Both the position numbers and the translations under genes were made by a program. A DNA stretch of 64,000 nt from Prochlorococcus sp. MIT 0604 (GTDB taxonomy: Bacteria; Cyanobacteriota; Cyanobacteriia; PCC-6307; Cyanobiaceae): the NCBI RefSeq assembly GCF_000757845.1, contig NZ_CP007753.1, forward strand, positions 372,001 through 436,000, written 5' to 3'. The notes below the pieces were generated by a model. That model had not been told where the DNA came from and did no database searches. It was given only the letters and a program-made list of their open reading frames with translations. This document shows positions 53,314 to 63,414 of this stretch, one piece after another (position 1 is the stretch's first letter; each line of letters starts with the position of its first letter).

Positions 53314-53667
53314 TTAACTTATTGGAATCAGATAAATTGTTTTTGATTCTTTTTTAAGATCGATTTTAAATTCCTGACCAGGTTCTAGACCTAATTTTTT
53401 GGTATAGGCATGACCAATTAATAGGTTTCCATTTCCATGAACTTTAGTTTTGAATTCTGTCTGTCTGCCTCTTGAAGCTCTATTACCATTTTTCCCCTGA
53501 CGACCATTTCCTATTTTGTAACCCTTAGCTTCAATAAGCGCCCTATAAAAACTTTTTCTTAAGATTCTTCCACTAGGACCTACGTACCCACAACCTCTTG
53601 CTATCTCATCTTCAGATTTTTTACTTAATAATTTTGCTTTTTCAAGAAGTTCTTTTCCTTCTAGCAT
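53314..53667 (-). CDS. cyAbrB family transcriptional regulator
   Basis: A 117-aa AbrB-like protein of the cyanobacterial type. The N-terminal region KELLEKAKLLSKKSEDEIARGCGYVGPSGRILRKSFYRALIEAKGYKIG is followed by a basic Gly/Arg linker GNGRQGKNGNRASRGRQTEFKTKVHGNGNLLIG, then a SpoVT/AbrB-like fold at the C-terminus (AYTKKLGLEPGQEFKIDLK), the reverse of Bacillus AbrB. cyAbrB proteins act as global regulators of carbon and nitrogen balance in cyanobacteria. It is 97 bases downstream of ctaE on the same strand; specific targets unknown. Confidence 0.9.
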   Translation of the reverse strand: MLEGKELLEKAKLLSKKSEDEIARGCGYVGPSGRILRKSFYRALIEAKGYKIGNGRQGKNGNRASRGRQTEFKTKVHGNGNLLIGHAYTKKLGLEPGQEFKIDLKKESKTIYLIPIS

Positions 53668-53764
53668 TATCTGACAAATTTCTAATTATATATTCTTACG
53701 AAAAAGGAGAACTGTGGCAATATAAATTAATAAAAAATATATTTAATTTTTAAAATTTAGTTTT

Positions 53765-54367
53765 TTATAAAAGATACAAAATAATAAATAAAATAACCCA
53801 TATCCCATCTACAAAATGCCAGTATAATTCAACAGCTTCCAGAGGGAACATATTTTGACTAGTTAATCTTCCGCCCTTGATTCTTGATTGCCAAGCAATA
53901 ATTAAAATCATTAAAGTGCCTAAAGTGACATGTAATCCATGAAAACCAGTAAGAGCATAAAAAGTGCTTGCAAATAAATTATCGGTTAATCCAAAAGGTA
54001 AATGAAAATATTCAAATAATTGACATATTAAAAATATAATTCCAAGAAAAGCAGTAAACAATAACCATTTTTGGGATTCAGAGTTTTTATCTTTTAAAAG
54101 TGCTTTGCCTGCTTTATGGAAAGTTGCACTACTAACAAGTAACAAAATTGTATTGAGTGTAGGTATTGGTAGTTCTAATTCATAAATAGCACCATCAGGT
54201 AATGGATTGACTGCTTTATAAGTTAAATAAGCGGCAAAGAATCCAGCAAAAGTCATTCCGTCCGCAATTAGGAAAGTTATAAGACCAAACATTCTGAAAT
54301 CTTCGTGTGTTTCGTTGACTTCAGAATTATTTTTTTGAATTTCTTTTGAGCTATCTAGAGTTGTCAT
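53765..54367 (-). CDS. ctaE: Cytochrome c oxidase subunit III
   Basis: Membrane subunit of the aa3-type terminal oxidase. The 200-aa protein has about five helices: FRMFGLITFLIADGMTFAGFFAAYLTYK near 25, NTILLLVSSATFHKAGKAL near 75, FLGIIFLICQLFEYFHL near 105, FYALTGFHGLHVTLGTLMILIIAW near 135 and ELYWHFVDGIWVILFIILYLL at the C-terminus with the typical H-F-V-D. It is the last gene of ctaC-ctaD-ctaE, six bases after ctaD. Confidence 0.96.
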   Translation of the reverse strand: MTTLDSSKEIQKNNSEVNETHEDFRMFGLITFLIADGMTFAGFFAAYLTYKAVNPLPDGAIYELELPIPTLNTILLLVSSATFHKAGKALLKDKNSESQKWLLFTAFLGIIFLICQLFEYFHLPFGLTDNLFASTFYALTGFHGLHVTLGTLMILIIAWQSRIKGGRLTSQNMFPLEAVELYWHFVDGIWVILFIILYLL

Positions 54368-54373
54368 ATGTTT

Positions 54374-55999
54374 TTATTTTTGTTCAGAAATTTCTTTCCC
54401 ATAACCATAAGGTTCTTCAACTAGTGGAGCTTGTCCTTCCCAATTTTCAACTGGAGGTGGAGAAGATGTTAACCATTCAGGTGTAAGAGCATTCCAAGGG
54501 TTATCTCCAGCATCTTTTCCATTTCTCACACTAAGGAATACATTAATTAAAAAAGGAAGTGTACTTATAGCCATCAAAAGAGCCCCAAGGCTACTAATTT
54601 GATTGACGAACTGGAATTGAGGATCATATTCTGCAACTCTTCTTGGCATTCCATTTAAACCAAGCCAATGTTGAGGAGCAAAGCACAAGTTAAATCCAAT
54701 AAAGGTAACAATAAAATGTAAAATTCCTAATTTTTCATTGAGCATTTTTCCAGTTACTTTAGGGAACCAATGATAAATTGAAGAGAAAATAATAAAAACA
54801 GTCCCTCCATAAACTATGTAATGAAAATGGGCTACAACGAAATAAGTATCATGTACGTGAATATCGAAAGGTACCTGTGCCAAAGCAACTCCTGTAATAC
54901 CTCCAAAAACGAAATTTATAATAAATCCACAAGAGAATAACATTGCACTATTGATGGAAATTTTACCTCCCCATAATGTCGCAACCCAATTAAAAAATTT
55001 TATACCTGTTGGAACAGCAATAAATGCTGTGGCAATTGTAAAAAACAATCTCATCCAAGGGGGCGTTCCACTTGTAAACATGTGATGCGCCCAAACAACT
55101 AAACCTAAAACTACTATCCCCATTATTGAAAAAACCATTGTTGTATATCCAAAAAGTGGCTTTCTAGCATGTACAGGTAGTATTTCACTAACTAAACCAA
55201 AGGCAGGAAGGACCATAATGTATACAGCTGGATGAGAATAAAACCAAAATAAATGCTGATAAACTACGACATTGCCACCTAAAACAGGATTGAAAAACCC
55301 TGTATTAGCAATGATATCGAAGCTAAGTAGAATTAAAGTGCCTGCTAAAACAGGAGTTGACAAAACAACTAATAGACTTGTTCCAAGCATTGCCCAACAA
55401 TACATTGGCAATTGCATAAGTTTTAATCCTGGCCTTCTTAATTTGATAATGGTCGCTATAAAGTTTATTCCACCAAATATAGAACTCCCTCCAAGTAATA
55501 GAACACTTAGAATCCAAATAATTTGTCCCGATTGAGGAGTAGTTATGCTCAAAGGAGGATAAGCCGTCCATCCAGCCTGAGCAGCACCCTCAACAAAATA
55601 GCTAGCTACCAGCATCAAACCTGAAGGGGGAATTAACCAAAAAGCTACAGCATTTAATCTTGGGAATGCCATATCTCTTGCACCTACATAAAATGGAATT
55701 AAATAATTTCCAAAAGCACCGTTAACTACAGGCACTATCCAAAGGAATATCATTATTGTTCCGTGTAAAGTTAAAACTTGGTTATAAACATCTCTTGGCA
55801 TAAAGTCAGACATTGGACTAGCTAGTTCAATTCTTATAGCGCTAGCTAAGGTTCCTCCTATTAAATAAAAAAGAAAACCGCAAACTAAGTATTGTATCCC
55901 AATTACTTTATGATCAAGGCTAAAACTAAAGTATCTAAGCCAGCCTTTAGGTTGAAGGCTTTCATTATTAGTTTTTTGTGGATCAATTGATATTGTCAT
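54374..55999 (-). CDS. ctaD: Cytochrome c oxidase subunit I
   Basis: Catalytic subunit carrying heme a and the heme a3-CuB site; reduces O2 and pumps protons in the thylakoid and/or plasma membrane. The 541-aa protein has 12 helices. VLTLHGTIMIFLWIVPVVNG near 75 holds a heme-a His. HLFWFYSHPAVYIMVLPAFG near 245 holds the CuB His and cross-link Tyr, and VVWAHHMFTSG near 300 two CuB His. DTYFVVAHFHYIVYGG near 380 holds the a3 and a ligands. Its ATG overlaps the ctaC stop by four bases. Confidence 0.98.
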   Translation of the reverse strand: MTISIDPQKTNNESLQPKGWLRYFSFSLDHKVIGIQYLVCGFLFYLIGGTLASAIRIELASPMSDFMPRDVYNQVLTLHGTIMIFLWIVPVVNGAFGNYLIPFYVGARDMAFPRLNAVAFWLIPPSGLMLVASYFVEGAAQAGWTAYPPLSITTPQSGQIIWILSVLLLGGSSIFGGINFIATIIKLRRPGLKLMQLPMYCWAMLGTSLLVVLSTPVLAGTLILLSFDIIANTGFFNPVLGGNVVVYQHLFWFYSHPAVYIMVLPAFGLVSEILPVHARKPLFGYTTMVFSIMGIVVLGLVVWAHHMFTSGTPPWMRLFFTIATAFIAVPTGIKFFNWVATLWGGKISINSAMLFSCGFIINFVFGGITGVALAQVPFDIHVHDTYFVVAHFHYIVYGGTVFIIFSSIYHWFPKVTGKMLNEKLGILHFIVTFIGFNLCFAPQHWLGLNGMPRRVAEYDPQFQFVNQISSLGALLMAISTLPFLINVFLSVRNGKDAGDNPWNALTPEWLTSSPPPVENWEGQAPLVEEPYGYGKEISEQK

Positions 56000-56799
56000 A
56001 AATTTACCTCTGGTTTTTTATTTTTGTTAAACCATTCGTTGTAATCAGATTCTTCTTCAACAATTATGGAGGCTCTCATCCCTCCATGATATGGGCCACA
56101 TAATTCTGCGCAAATTATCGGATATTTTCCTACTTTTGTAGGAGTGAAATTTAGAATAGTAGGCTGTCCAGGAATAATATCCTGTTTAATTCTGAACTCT
56201 GGCACCCAAAAAGCATGAATGACATCTTTGGATTCCATTTTCATTGATACTTTTTGATCAACAGGAACATGTAGTTCTCCAGATATAAAATTGCCCTTGG
56301 GATAATTGAATAGAAATGCAAATTGCATAGCTGAAACTTCAATTGATAAATTATTTATTGCTATTTCATTATCAGAAGTTTGACTTATTCCAGCCCATAT
56401 TTTTTCAGTGTTAGAACTCATCATTTCGTGGTTATGATTTAGTTCTTTCATCCCTCCCATTCGATCGTAGATGTTGTAGCTATATAAACCTATTAACAAA
56501 ACAATTATTGAAGGAATAATTGTCCATACAATTTCTAAACTTAAATTTCCCTCTAGAGCTATACCATCTCCTATCTGATCATTTCTTTTCCTAAACTTAA
56601 ATAAGCTATAAATAACAGCTATTGTCATTCCTATAAAAATAATTAATCCAATGATGAAAAGAATTTTAAAAAGTTCATCGTAAATTGGTGCATTAATACT
56701 CGCTTCCGCTGGGAGCAAATTTACATTAAAACCAATCCAAAAAGATATAGCAAAAACGAATGAAATAATTAGTATTAAATAAATGTTTTTATTTAACAA
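55996..56799 (-). CDS. ctaC: Cytochrome c oxidase subunit II
   Basis: Electron-entry subunit with the dinuclear CuA centre on the lumenal side. The 267-aa protein has two N-terminal helices (YLILIISFVFAISFWIGFNV; LFIIGLIIFIGMTIAVIYSLF), a third hydrophobic stretch (LEIVWTIIPSIIVLLIGLYSY) and a cupredoxin domain. The CuA ligands are in VIHAFWVPEFRIKQD near 192 and CAELCGPYHGGMRASI near 230 (Cys-x3-Cys-x3-His-x2-Met). First gene of the cox operon; diverges from ctaA across a 215-base gap. Confidence 0.97.
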   Translation of the reverse strand: MLNKNIYLILIISFVFAISFWIGFNVNLLPAEASINAPIYDELFKILFIIGLIIFIGMTIAVIYSLFKFRKRNDQIGDGIALEGNLSLEIVWTIIPSIIVLLIGLYSYNIYDRMGGMKELNHNHEMMSSNTEKIWAGISQTSDNEIAINNLSIEVSAMQFAFLFNYPKGNFISGELHVPVDQKVSMKMESKDVIHAFWVPEFRIKQDIIPGQPTILNFTPTKVGKYPIICAELCGPYHGGMRASIIVEEESDYNEWFNKNKKPEVNL

Positions 56800-57014
56800 T
56801 TGATCTCTAAAAAATTGTATTTATATCCTCAAGATATTCAATTTTTTTAATCCTGCATCCTTTATTAAAAGAAAAACATTTAAATTCACAACTTCTTAAG
56901 ATTTATGAAATAAAAGGCGTATTATTAATAACTTTTTGGAGTTAATTGTCAGGGAAAAAAGATTAAATTAGTAAATTATTTTTTAAATTAAACATATTAA
57001 TTTTTAATTAATGT

Positions 57015-57989
57015 TTGGTTTTTGAATCTAATTTATTATGCAAAATAATAGGTTTTATCCATTTGATTAATAACCAATTATATAAATCAAAATATCTGAC
57101 AATTTTTAAAAGGTTGGGAAGTCATAGTGTATTTGCACTTATCGCACTAATCGTAATTGGAGGTGCTACGAGAGTCATGGAGGCAGGACTTGCCTGTCCA
57201 GATTGGCCACTATGTTATGGATCTTTTTTGCCTTTTAAACATATGAACCTAAGAGTATTTCTAGAGTGGTTTCATCGTCTAGATGCTTTTCTGGTTGGAA
57301 TATTAATTCTTTTTAAATTTGCGCTTTCAATTGTTTGGAAAAATGAAATTCCAAATTGGTTACCTAAAACTTATTCATTATTACTTTTTCTCGTTATTGT
57401 CCAAGGATCCTTTGGAGCTTTAACAGTAATAAACCTGCTTGATTCATATACTGTTACTGGCCATCTTTTAATAGCTTTTCTACTTCTCATTACAACAATT
57501 TCAATAAATCAAAATTTAGAAAATGACGACATTGAAAAGCCATTTTTTTGGTGGAGATTATTATTTTTAGTTCCTCTTTTACTTACTCTGATTCAATCTT
57601 TTATTGGCGTAAGGCTTTCATCAACCTGGTCAGCACATATTTGCTTATCTTTTAATAAACAATGTCTAATTCTAAATACACATAAATTATTTGCTTTTCC
57701 AATTGCTTTTTCAATTTTATTGATTATTGCTATTGCAATTTATAAGAGAAGTTTGCTTAATGAAAATTGGAAATATCTCACAACACTCATTTTTCTCTTG
57801 TTTTCCCAAGTTACTTTAGGTGTTTTAAGTCTTAAAACAAATTTGAATGAACCTATTTTTATAATCGGTCATCAACTTAACTCGTCTTTATTTATTGCGA
57901 TATTAACAACATTAATTTTTAGAAATCCTTTTACCAAAAAAGGTCTAAACCACTCCCTTAATCCCCAAACGGTCGGTATCAACTCATGA
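57015..57989 (+). CDS. ctaA: Heme A synthase (CtaA/Cox15)
   Basis: Membrane hydroxylase converting heme O to heme A for the aa3 oxidase. The 324-aa protein has eight predicted helices in two four-helix halves. Motifs are [32 protein letters not shown] near 38-70, [16 protein letters not shown] near 80 with a heme His, [12 protein letters not shown] near 147, [12 protein letters not shown] near 220 and [15 protein letters not shown] near 285. The TTG 57015 start gives a 30-residue N-terminal lead; a later start is possible. It overlaps ctaB by four bases (ATGA). Confidence 0.92.
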   Translation: MVFESNLLCKIIGFIHLINNQLYKSKYLTIFKRLGSHSVFALIALIVIGGATRVMEAGLACPDWPLCYGSFLPFKHMNLRVFLEWFHRLDAFLVGILILFKFALSIVWKNEIPNWLPKTYSLLLFLVIVQGSFGALTVINLLDSYTVTGHLLIAFLLLITTISINQNLENDDIEKPFFWWRLLFLVPLLLTLIQSFIGVRLSSTWSAHICLSFNKQCLILNTHKLFAFPIAFSILLIIAIAIYKRSLLNENWKYLTTLIFLLFSQVTLGVLSLKTNLNEPIFIIGHQLNSSLFIAILTTLIFRNPFTKKGLNHSLNPQTVGINS

Positions 57990-58987
57990 ACAGTAGTAAC
58001 TTAGAAAACTTGAACTATAAATCTTCAATTAGGGATGAAGTTGTACCTTCAAGAAAAAGATTAACTTTGCCGCCTTGGCTTGAAGTAGCAAAACCTAGAT
58101 TAATACCACTTTTACTGGCCACAACTTTGGGAGGAATGGCTTTAACAGAAGAATGGCCTTTGTCTTCCCCGAAACTTATCTGCACTTTAGGAGGAGGCGC
58201 TTTGGCAGCAGCAGCAGCTGGAGCTCTTAATTGCTTGTGGGAAATGGAATTAGACAAGAGGATGACAAGAACTAGCAAAAGAGCCTTGCCAGCAGGAAAG
58301 TTGTCATCTGAGACTGTATTTTTAGCCGCTGTATCATGTACTTTGGCAGCTTCGATGCTTTTAGTAAGTGGTGTAAATTATTTGGCTGCGGGTTTAACTC
58401 TTCTTGGTTTATTTAGCTACGTAATTTTATATACAGTTATTTTGAAACCTCGTACAACAAAAAACATCGTTTTCGGAGGAGTTGCTGGTGCGATACCACC
58501 CTTAGTTGGAGCGTCTGCTGCCACAGGGCATGTAGGTCTTAGTGGTTGGTGGTTGTTTGGTTTAGTAATGTTATGGACCCCAGCTCATTTTTGGGCACTT
58601 GCAATTTTGTTGAAGGATGATTACGCATCTGTTGGTATTCCTATGCTCCCTTCTGTTAAAGGATCTGTTTTTACTGCTAAAGCGATTTCTCGTTACGGAT
58701 GGGCAACAGTTTTAATGAGTATTATGGGAGTCTTTGCTCTACCTGAAGGGGGTCTCTTATATGGAATTATGTTATTGCCATTTAATGGAAGACTTTTGCA
58801 ATTAATAAATGAATTAAAGAAATCTCCTGATGATCTTTCAAGAGCAAAGTCTCTTTTTAGGTGGTCTATTCTCTACATGTTTGGCATTTGTCTTTTGTTA
58901 TTAATTTCCAGAACCCAACTATCCGTAGAATTTGAGCAGCAATCTATGCAAATATTTTTATCTATAGTATCCCTGCTTAGTAATTAA
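57986..58987 (+). CDS. ctaB: Protoheme IX farnesyltransferase (heme O synthase)
   Basis: UbiA-family membrane enzyme that adds a farnesyl group to protoheme to make heme O, the substrate of CtaA. The 333-aa protein has about nine helices. Prenyl-diphosphate sites are [26 protein letters not shown] near 80-105 and [31 protein letters not shown] near 193-225. The N-terminal 35 residues are polar. Coupled to ctaA by a four-base overlap and divergent from ctaCDE, so all genes for the oxidase and its heme are together. Confidence 0.96.
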   Translation: MNSSNLENLNYKSSIRDEVVPSRKRLTLPPWLEVAKPRLIPLLLATTLGGMALTEEWPLSSPKLICTLGGGALAAAAAGALNCLWEMELDKRMTRTSKRALPAGKLSSETVFLAAVSCTLAASMLLVSGVNYLAAGLTLLGLFSYVILYTVILKPRTTKNIVFGGVAGAIPPLVGASAATGHVGLSGWWLFGLVMLWTPAHFWALAILLKDDYASVGIPMLPSVKGSVFTAKAISRYGWATVLMSIMGVFALPEGGLLYGIMLLPFNGRLLQLINELKKSPDDLSRAKSLFRWSILYMFGICLLLLISRTQLSVEFEQQSMQIFLSIVSLLSN

Positions 58988-59023
58988 ATTAGATGTAAAA
59001 TGTTTTTTAAGTAAATAATAAGT

Positions 59024-60043
59024 TTGATGAACTATATAAAAGTTAAAGGGCTTTCAAAATCTTATTCAGATATCAATGCATTAAAAAATTTATCGATGGA
59101 AATTGAAGCTGGTACATTATTCGGAATATTAGGTCCAAATGGTGCTGGCAAATCCACACTAATAAAAATACTCGCTACTTTAATAGAGCCTGATAGTGGA
59201 GAAGTTTTTATAAATAATATTAATCTGATAAAAAATTCAAGGAAAATTAGAGAATTAATTGGTTATGTTGCCCAAGACATTGCACTTGATAAAATATTAA
59301 CTGGACGAGAGCTTTTGGATTTTCAATCAGATTTATATCACATCAACAAAAATAAAAAATTTGAAAGGATAAAGAAATTAATAGATCAATTAGAAATGAA
59401 TGATTGGATTGATCGTAAGTGCGGAACTTATTCAGGGGGAATGAAAAGAAGAATAGATCTGGCAGCTGGACTTTTACATTTGCCCCAAGTATTAATATTA
59501 GATGAACCTACAGTTGGTTTAGATATTGAAAGTAGAAATATTATTTGGCAACTTTTGAAAGATTTGAGAAATAATGGAATGACCATTATTTTAAGTAGTC
59601 ACTATCTTGATGAAATAGATAAATTGGCAGACAGATTAGTGATAATTGATGATGGAAGAGTTATAGCAAAAGGAACTCCTGCAGAGCTCAAAAATAAATT
59701 AGGAGGAGATAGAGTAACTTTGAAAGTAAGAGAATTTAGTAATCAGGAAGAAGCAAAAAATATATGTAAAATCTTATCTTCAATAGATGGAATTAGTCAG
59801 ATTATCATAAATGAAGCGCAAGGTTTCTCGATAAATTTCGTAGCAGATAAGCAAAAAGATTTACTTACTAAGCTAAAAGTGGAATTGGCCTTCTCAAAGT
59901 TTGAAATTTTTTCTCTTACCCAAAGTCAGCCAAGCTTGGATGATGTATATCTTCAGGCAACTGGGAAAACATTATTGGATGCTGAAATTTCTATGGCAGG
60001 GAAAAGAGACCTAAAAAAAGAATCAAAGCAATCCATGCGATAA
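59024..60043 (+). CDS. ABC exporter ATP-binding protein (CcmA/DrrA type)
   Basis: A 339-aa ATPase: Walker A FGILGPNGAGKSTLIKILATL near 34, Q-loop GYVAQDIALDKILTG near 82, signature YSGGMKRRIDLAAGLLHLPQVLILDEPTVGLDIES near 138-172 with Walker B, and ILSSHYLDEIDKLADRL near 193. A C-terminal extension (about 220-320, KLGGDRVTLKVREFSN) is of the type seen in daunorubicin-type (DrrA) exporters. It pairs with the ABC-2 permease 48 bases downstream. Substrate unknown; placement after ctaAB is common in marine picocyanobacteria. Confidence 0.93.
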   Translation: MMNYIKVKGLSKSYSDINALKNLSMEIEAGTLFGILGPNGAGKSTLIKILATLIEPDSGEVFINNINLIKNSRKIRELIGYVAQDIALDKILTGRELLDFQSDLYHINKNKKFERIKKLIDQLEMNDWIDRKCGTYSGGMKRRIDLAAGLLHLPQVLILDEPTVGLDIESRNIIWQLLKDLRNNGMTIILSSHYLDEIDKLADRLVIIDDGRVIAKGTPAELKNKLGGDRVTLKVREFSNQEEAKNICKILSSIDGISQIIINEAQGFSINFVADKQKDLLTKLKVELAFSKFEIFSLTQSQPSLDDVYLQATGKTLLDAEISMAGKRDLKKESKQSMR

Positions 60044-60091
60044 AAAAACTTTTGGTTAACTAACTATAATGAATACTAATTACTTCTAATT

Positions 60092-60916
60092 ATGGAATTA
60101 CAACAGTATAATTTATTTTTTTTATATCAAGAAACATTCGCCTTAACAAAGAGATTATTTATTCAATTAAAAAGAAGACCATCAACCCTTTTAGCAGGAA
60201 TATTACAACCAATAATTTGGCTTTTTTTATTTGGGGCATTATTCTCTAAAGCTCCTGAAGGCTTTTTACCAGGAGTGAATTCTTATGGGAATTTTTTAGG
60301 AGCAGGACTTATTGTTTTTACTGCTTTTAGCGGAGCCCTAAACTCTGGTCTTCCTTTAATGTTTGATAGAGAGTTTGGATTTCTTAATAGATTACTTGTA
60401 GCTCCTTTAACCAGTAGATTATCCATAGTTTTATCTTCTTTTTTTTACATAACAATCTTGAGCTTTGTTCAGAGTATTGTAATAATGATTGTTTCATATA
60501 TTTTGGGTTATGGATGGCCCAACTTATATGGTTTAGGAATTGTATTTACAACACTAATTTTATTAGTTCTTTTTGTAACATCAATAAGTTTATGTTTAGC
60601 GTTTGTTTTGCCGGGACATATTGAATTAATCGCTCTTATATTCGTAATAAATTTACCTCTTCTATTTGCGAGTACTGCTTTAGCTCCAATCTCTTTTATG
60701 CCAAATTGGCTGGGATGGTTAGCTTCATTAAATCCATTAACTTTTGCTATTGAACCTATTAGGACTGCCTATACACAAACTATGGATTTAGAATTAGTTG
60801 CTTTACATGCCCCATATGGTGATTTAACTTGTAAGAGTTGTATCTCAATTTTATTTTCTTTATCAGTTTTTTCCTTGATTATTATAAAGCCTCTGTTAAA
60901 TAGAAAGTTAAATTAG
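60092..60916 (+). CDS. ABC-2 type exporter permease
   Basis: A 274-aa membrane protein with about six helices and the ABC-2 pattern: FALTKRLFIQLKRRPSTLLAGILQPIIWLFLFGALFS near 17-50, GLIVFTAFSGALNSGLPLMFDREFGFLNRLLVAPLTS near 72-105 and STALAPISFMPNWLGWLASLNPLTFAIEPIRTAY near 205-235. Works with the ATPase just upstream. The DrrB/NodJ-like sequence suggests export of a lipid, polysaccharide or hydrophobic compound, with no direct evidence for which. Confidence 0.9.
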   Translation: MELQQYNLFFLYQETFALTKRLFIQLKRRPSTLLAGILQPIIWLFLFGALFSKAPEGFLPGVNSYGNFLGAGLIVFTAFSGALNSGLPLMFDREFGFLNRLLVAPLTSRLSIVLSSFFYITILSFVQSIVIMIVSYILGYGWPNLYGLGIVFTTLILLVLFVTSISLCLAFVLPGHIELIALIFVINLPLLFASTALAPISFMPNWLGWLASLNPLTFAIEPIRTAYTQTMDLELVALHAPYGDLTCKSCISILFSLSVFSLIIIKPLLNRKLN

Positions 60917-60923
60917 AAATTTT

Positions 60924-61355
60924 ATGCTTTTAAAAAATCATTTAATAGAAGTTTTTAAACAAGCCTCTTTAGAAAATAATTTTTTGCTTAAAGAAAATGT
61001 TGTTCTTAAGTGGGTCCATAGATTTGGGATTGATTCATTAAATGATTTATTAATCCATAGTTCACTACAAAAAGAAAATCAGCGTGAAGAAGAAAATCAA
61101 GAACAGATATCTTTAATTGATGAAGTGCATGAAGAAAATCAAGAACAAATTAAACTTCAATTATCAAAAACTTTTGAAAATATAGAAGAAACAAAATGGA
61201 AGTCAAATCACCTTGAAACTTCTAGCAGTAATAGAATATTTAACAAATATCAAAATTCTAAAAATATAAAAGAACTCACTGAGATTCAGAAATTACCGCT
61301 ACCTAATATTAAAAATTTAAGAAAGTGGATTAATAACGATAAAAAAGCTAGTTAG
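60924..61355 (+). CDS. Hypothetical acidic protein with small internal duplication (143 aa)
   Basis: MLLKNHLIEVFKQASLENNF starts a helical N-terminal part with VVLKWVHRFGIDSLNDLLIHSS near 26-47. The middle is Glu/Gln-rich and holds two copies of EENQEQI 14 codons apart, from a 17-bp exact repeat (61089-61105 and 61131-61147). The C-terminus is basic (LPLPNIKNLRKWINNDKKAS). No family recognised. Soluble, perhaps coiled-coil. It begins eight bases after the permease and converges on groEL with three bases between stops, where an AAAAGCTAGTTAGCTTTT palindrome covers both stops. Confidence 0.7.
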   Translation: MLLKNHLIEVFKQASLENNFLLKENVVLKWVHRFGIDSLNDLLIHSSLQKENQREEENQEQISLIDEVHEENQEQIKLQLSKTFENIEETKWKSNHLETSSSNRIFNKYQNSKNIKELTEIQKLPLPNIKNLRKWINNDKKAS

Positions 61356-61358
61356 CTT

Positions 61359-63104
61359 TTACATCATACCCGGCATTCCCATGCCACCCATTCCTGGCAT
61401 TCCCATGCCACCCATTCCCGGCATTCCCATGCCACCCATTCCCGGCATTCCCATGCCACCCATTCCCGGCATTCCCATGCCACCCATTCCTCCCATTGGA
61501 TCTCCACCTGGTCCTCCAGGGGCTGCGGCTTCAGGTTCTGGAATGTCTGCCATCGCAACTTCTGTTGTGAGGAGCATAGCTGCAATAGATACTGAATCTT
61601 GAAGAGCTAACCTTATTACTTTGGTTGGATCTAATATTCCTGAATCTTTTAAATCCTCATATTGTCCTGAATTAGCATTAAAACCTTTGTTGAGCCTTTG
61701 GATTTCAGCGACAACTACATCACCATTAAAACCAGCATTTTTTGCTATTTGTTTGGTAGGTTCCAAAAGGGCTTCTTTAACTATATTTATCCCCGTTCTT
61801 AAATCATCTGAAGATGTTTCACTTAAATTTAAAAGGTCATCTGATATTTCAATTAAGGTTTGTCCACCTCCAGAAACAACACCCTCTTCAATAGCAGCTT
61901 TCGTAGCATTAAGGGAATCTTCGATTCTCAACTTTTTATACTTCATCTCTGTTTCTGTAGCAGCTCCTACTTTGATAAGAGCTACTCCTCCGGCTAGTTT
62001 AGCTATCCTTTCATTGATTTTATCCTGATCATACTCAGATTCAGTCATGTTAACTTCTCTCTTTAATTTCTCTACTCGCGCTTTAACTAAATCTTTAGTG
62101 TCTTCAAAGGCAACTATTGTAGTTTTATCCTTTGTGATAGTTATTTTTTTTGCTTTGCCTAAATCATTAATCGATACTTTATCAAGAGTCATCGATTTAT
62201 CTTCGCTAATTAACTTAGCTCCTGTAAGAATTGCAATATCTTCAAGGGCAGCTTTTCTTCTCTCACCAAATAAAGGAGCTCTTACAGAAGCTACATTTAA
62301 AACCCCACTATTCTTATTCAAAACCAGAGTGGTTAAAGCCTCTCCTTCGATATCTTCAGCAAGAATTAGAAAAGGTGAGCCTGACTTCTGAATTTCTTCA
62401 AGTATTGGAACTAAATCAACTAAAGTTGAGATTTTTTGATCAGTTATTAATATTTTAGGGTTTTCAAGTTCACAAACTTGTCTTTCTTGGTCTGTTACGA
62501 AATATGGAGAACTATAACCTCTATCAAAAGACATTCCTTCAGTTATGTCTAATTCTGTTTCTAGTGATTGAGATTCTTCAACAGTTATTACCCCATCTGA
62601 AGTAACAATATCCATTGCTTTCGAAATTATAGATCCAATTTCTTCATCACCTCCAGCACTAACTGTTGCAACTTTTTGGATATCAGAACCACTTAATGAA
62701 ATACTTTTGGAACTTAATTTTTCTAAGACAAAAGCTAGGCCTGCCTCCATACCTTTTTTTAACTCCATAGGATTGGCGCCGGAAGCAATATTTTTTAATC
62801 CCTCCTGAACCATTTTCTGAGTCAAAATGGTTGCTGTTGTTGTTCCATCCCCAGCACTCTCTTTTGTCTTGGATGCAACTTGTTCTATTAATTTCGCACC
62901 TAAATTAGAAATAGGGTTTTCAATCTCGATCTCTTTAGCAACTGTAGATCCATCTCTTACTATATCTGGCGAACCAAATTTCTTCTCAATTACAACGTTT
63001 TTTGCTTTTGGCCCAATAGTAACCTTTACTGCATTAGCTACGAAATTTACACCTTTTTCTAACGCTTCTCTTGATTCATTAGAAAAACTTAACTGTTTAG
63101 CCAT
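61359..63104 (-). CDS. groL: Chaperonin GroEL (copy without groES)
   Basis: 60-kDa chaperonin of 581 aa. Motifs are [32 protein letters not shown] near 28-60, ATP-binding [21 protein letters not shown] near 84, [18 protein letters not shown] near 403 and [27 protein letters not shown] near 485. No groES lies upstream (63105-63234 has none), and I see no CIRCE (TTAGCACTC-N9-GAGTGCTAA). It is thus likely the groES-independent copy, GroEL2, found in cyanobacteria. The Gly-Met tail is unusually long and regular: five copies of an 8-residue GMGGMGMP unit. Confidence 0.95.
   Translation of the reverse strand: MAKQLSFSNESREALEKGVNFVANAVKVTIGPKAKNVVIEKKFGSPDIVRDGSTVAKEIEIENPISNLGAKLIEQVASKTKESAGDGTTTATILTQKMVQEGLKNIASGANPMELKKGMEAGLAFVLEKLSSKSISLSGSDIQKVATVSAGGDEEIGSIISKAMDIVTSDGVITVEESQSLETELDITEGMSFDRGYSSPYFVTDQERQVCELENPKILITDQKISTLVDLVPILEEIQKSGSPFLILAEDIEGEALTTLVLNKNSGVLNVASVRAPLFGERRKAALEDIAILTGAKLISEDKSMTLDKVSINDLGKAKKITITKDKTTIVAFEDTKDLVKARVEKLKREVNMTESEYDQDKINERIAKLAGGVALIKVGAATETEMKYKKLRIEDSLNATKAAIEEGVVSGGGQTLIEISDDLLNLSETSSDDLRTGINIVKEALLEPTKQIAKNAGFNGDVVVAEIQRLNKGFNANSGQYEDLKDSGILDPTKVIRLALQDSVSIAAMLLTTEVAMADIPEPEAAAPGGPGGDPMGGMGGMGMPGMGGMGMPGMGGMGMPGMGGMGMPGMGGMGMPGMM
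61372..61491 (-). repeat. Five 24-bp tandem repeats encoding the Gro[10 protein letters not shown] tail
   Basis: Unit (plus strand) GGCATTCCCATGCCACCCAT followed by TCC and C or T, five times in a row at 61372, 61396, 61420, 61444 and 61468. Units differ only in the last base. The period is eight codons, so copy number can change without a frameshift. The repeat is far more GC-rich than its surroundings. Confidence 0.95.
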
Positions 63105-63234
63105 GTTTATTCAATCTTTAATCTTATTCTAATCTCCCATAGAATCATTTTTAAGGGATATTTAATTAAGTGGGGAAAGCCGAATTCTTTTAACGAGACA
63201 TACAAATCAACTCAAATAATAGTATCTTTAAGTT

Positions 63235-63414
63235 ATGGAAGAAACAAATAATCTTATTTTTACACTTACCGCAATCCTCGCGGTTGCCATGACACTAATA
63301 TACTTCCCTTTAAGATTTTTCTTAACATTAACTGCTAGGAGTCGAAGACTAAAACTTTTACAAAAAATTAGAAGATTAAGAGATGAATTGGGACAGCCTT
63401 ATGAAAGTACATAA
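63235..63414 (+). CDS. Small single-pass membrane protein (59 aa)
   Basis: ATG 63235 to TAA 63412-63414. Starts MEETNNLIFTLTAILAVAMT and continues LIYFPLRFFLTLTARSRRLK: one membrane helix (about 7-30) and then a strongly basic amphipathic tail LLQKIRRLRDELGQPYEST. This helix-plus-basic-tail pattern fits conserved cyanobacterial small proteins, but I cannot name the family. It is divergent from groEL by 130 bases, and its stop abuts the converging fabG stop exactly. Confidence 0.7.
   Translation: MEETNNLIFTLTAILAVAMTLIYFPLRFFLTLTARSRRLKLLQKIRRLRDELGQPYEST

Noticed and set aside
61343-61360. AAAAGCTAGTTAGCTTTT palindrome as a firm bidirectional terminator
   Set aside because: The stem is short with a two- to four-base loop and overlaps both stop codons; it could be a terminator but is too weak to list as one.
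61381-61602. Open frame on the + strand with PPIPGIPM repeats
   Set aside because: It is the antisense shadow of the groEL tail repeats; a 24-bp repeat with no stop in one frame stays open on the other strand too. No start signal and full overlap with a certain gene.
63105-63234. groES or a CIRCE heat-shock operator upstream of groEL
   Set aside because: No GroES-like frame and no TTAGCACTC inverted repeat is present; the + strand frame there encodes a small membrane protein instead.
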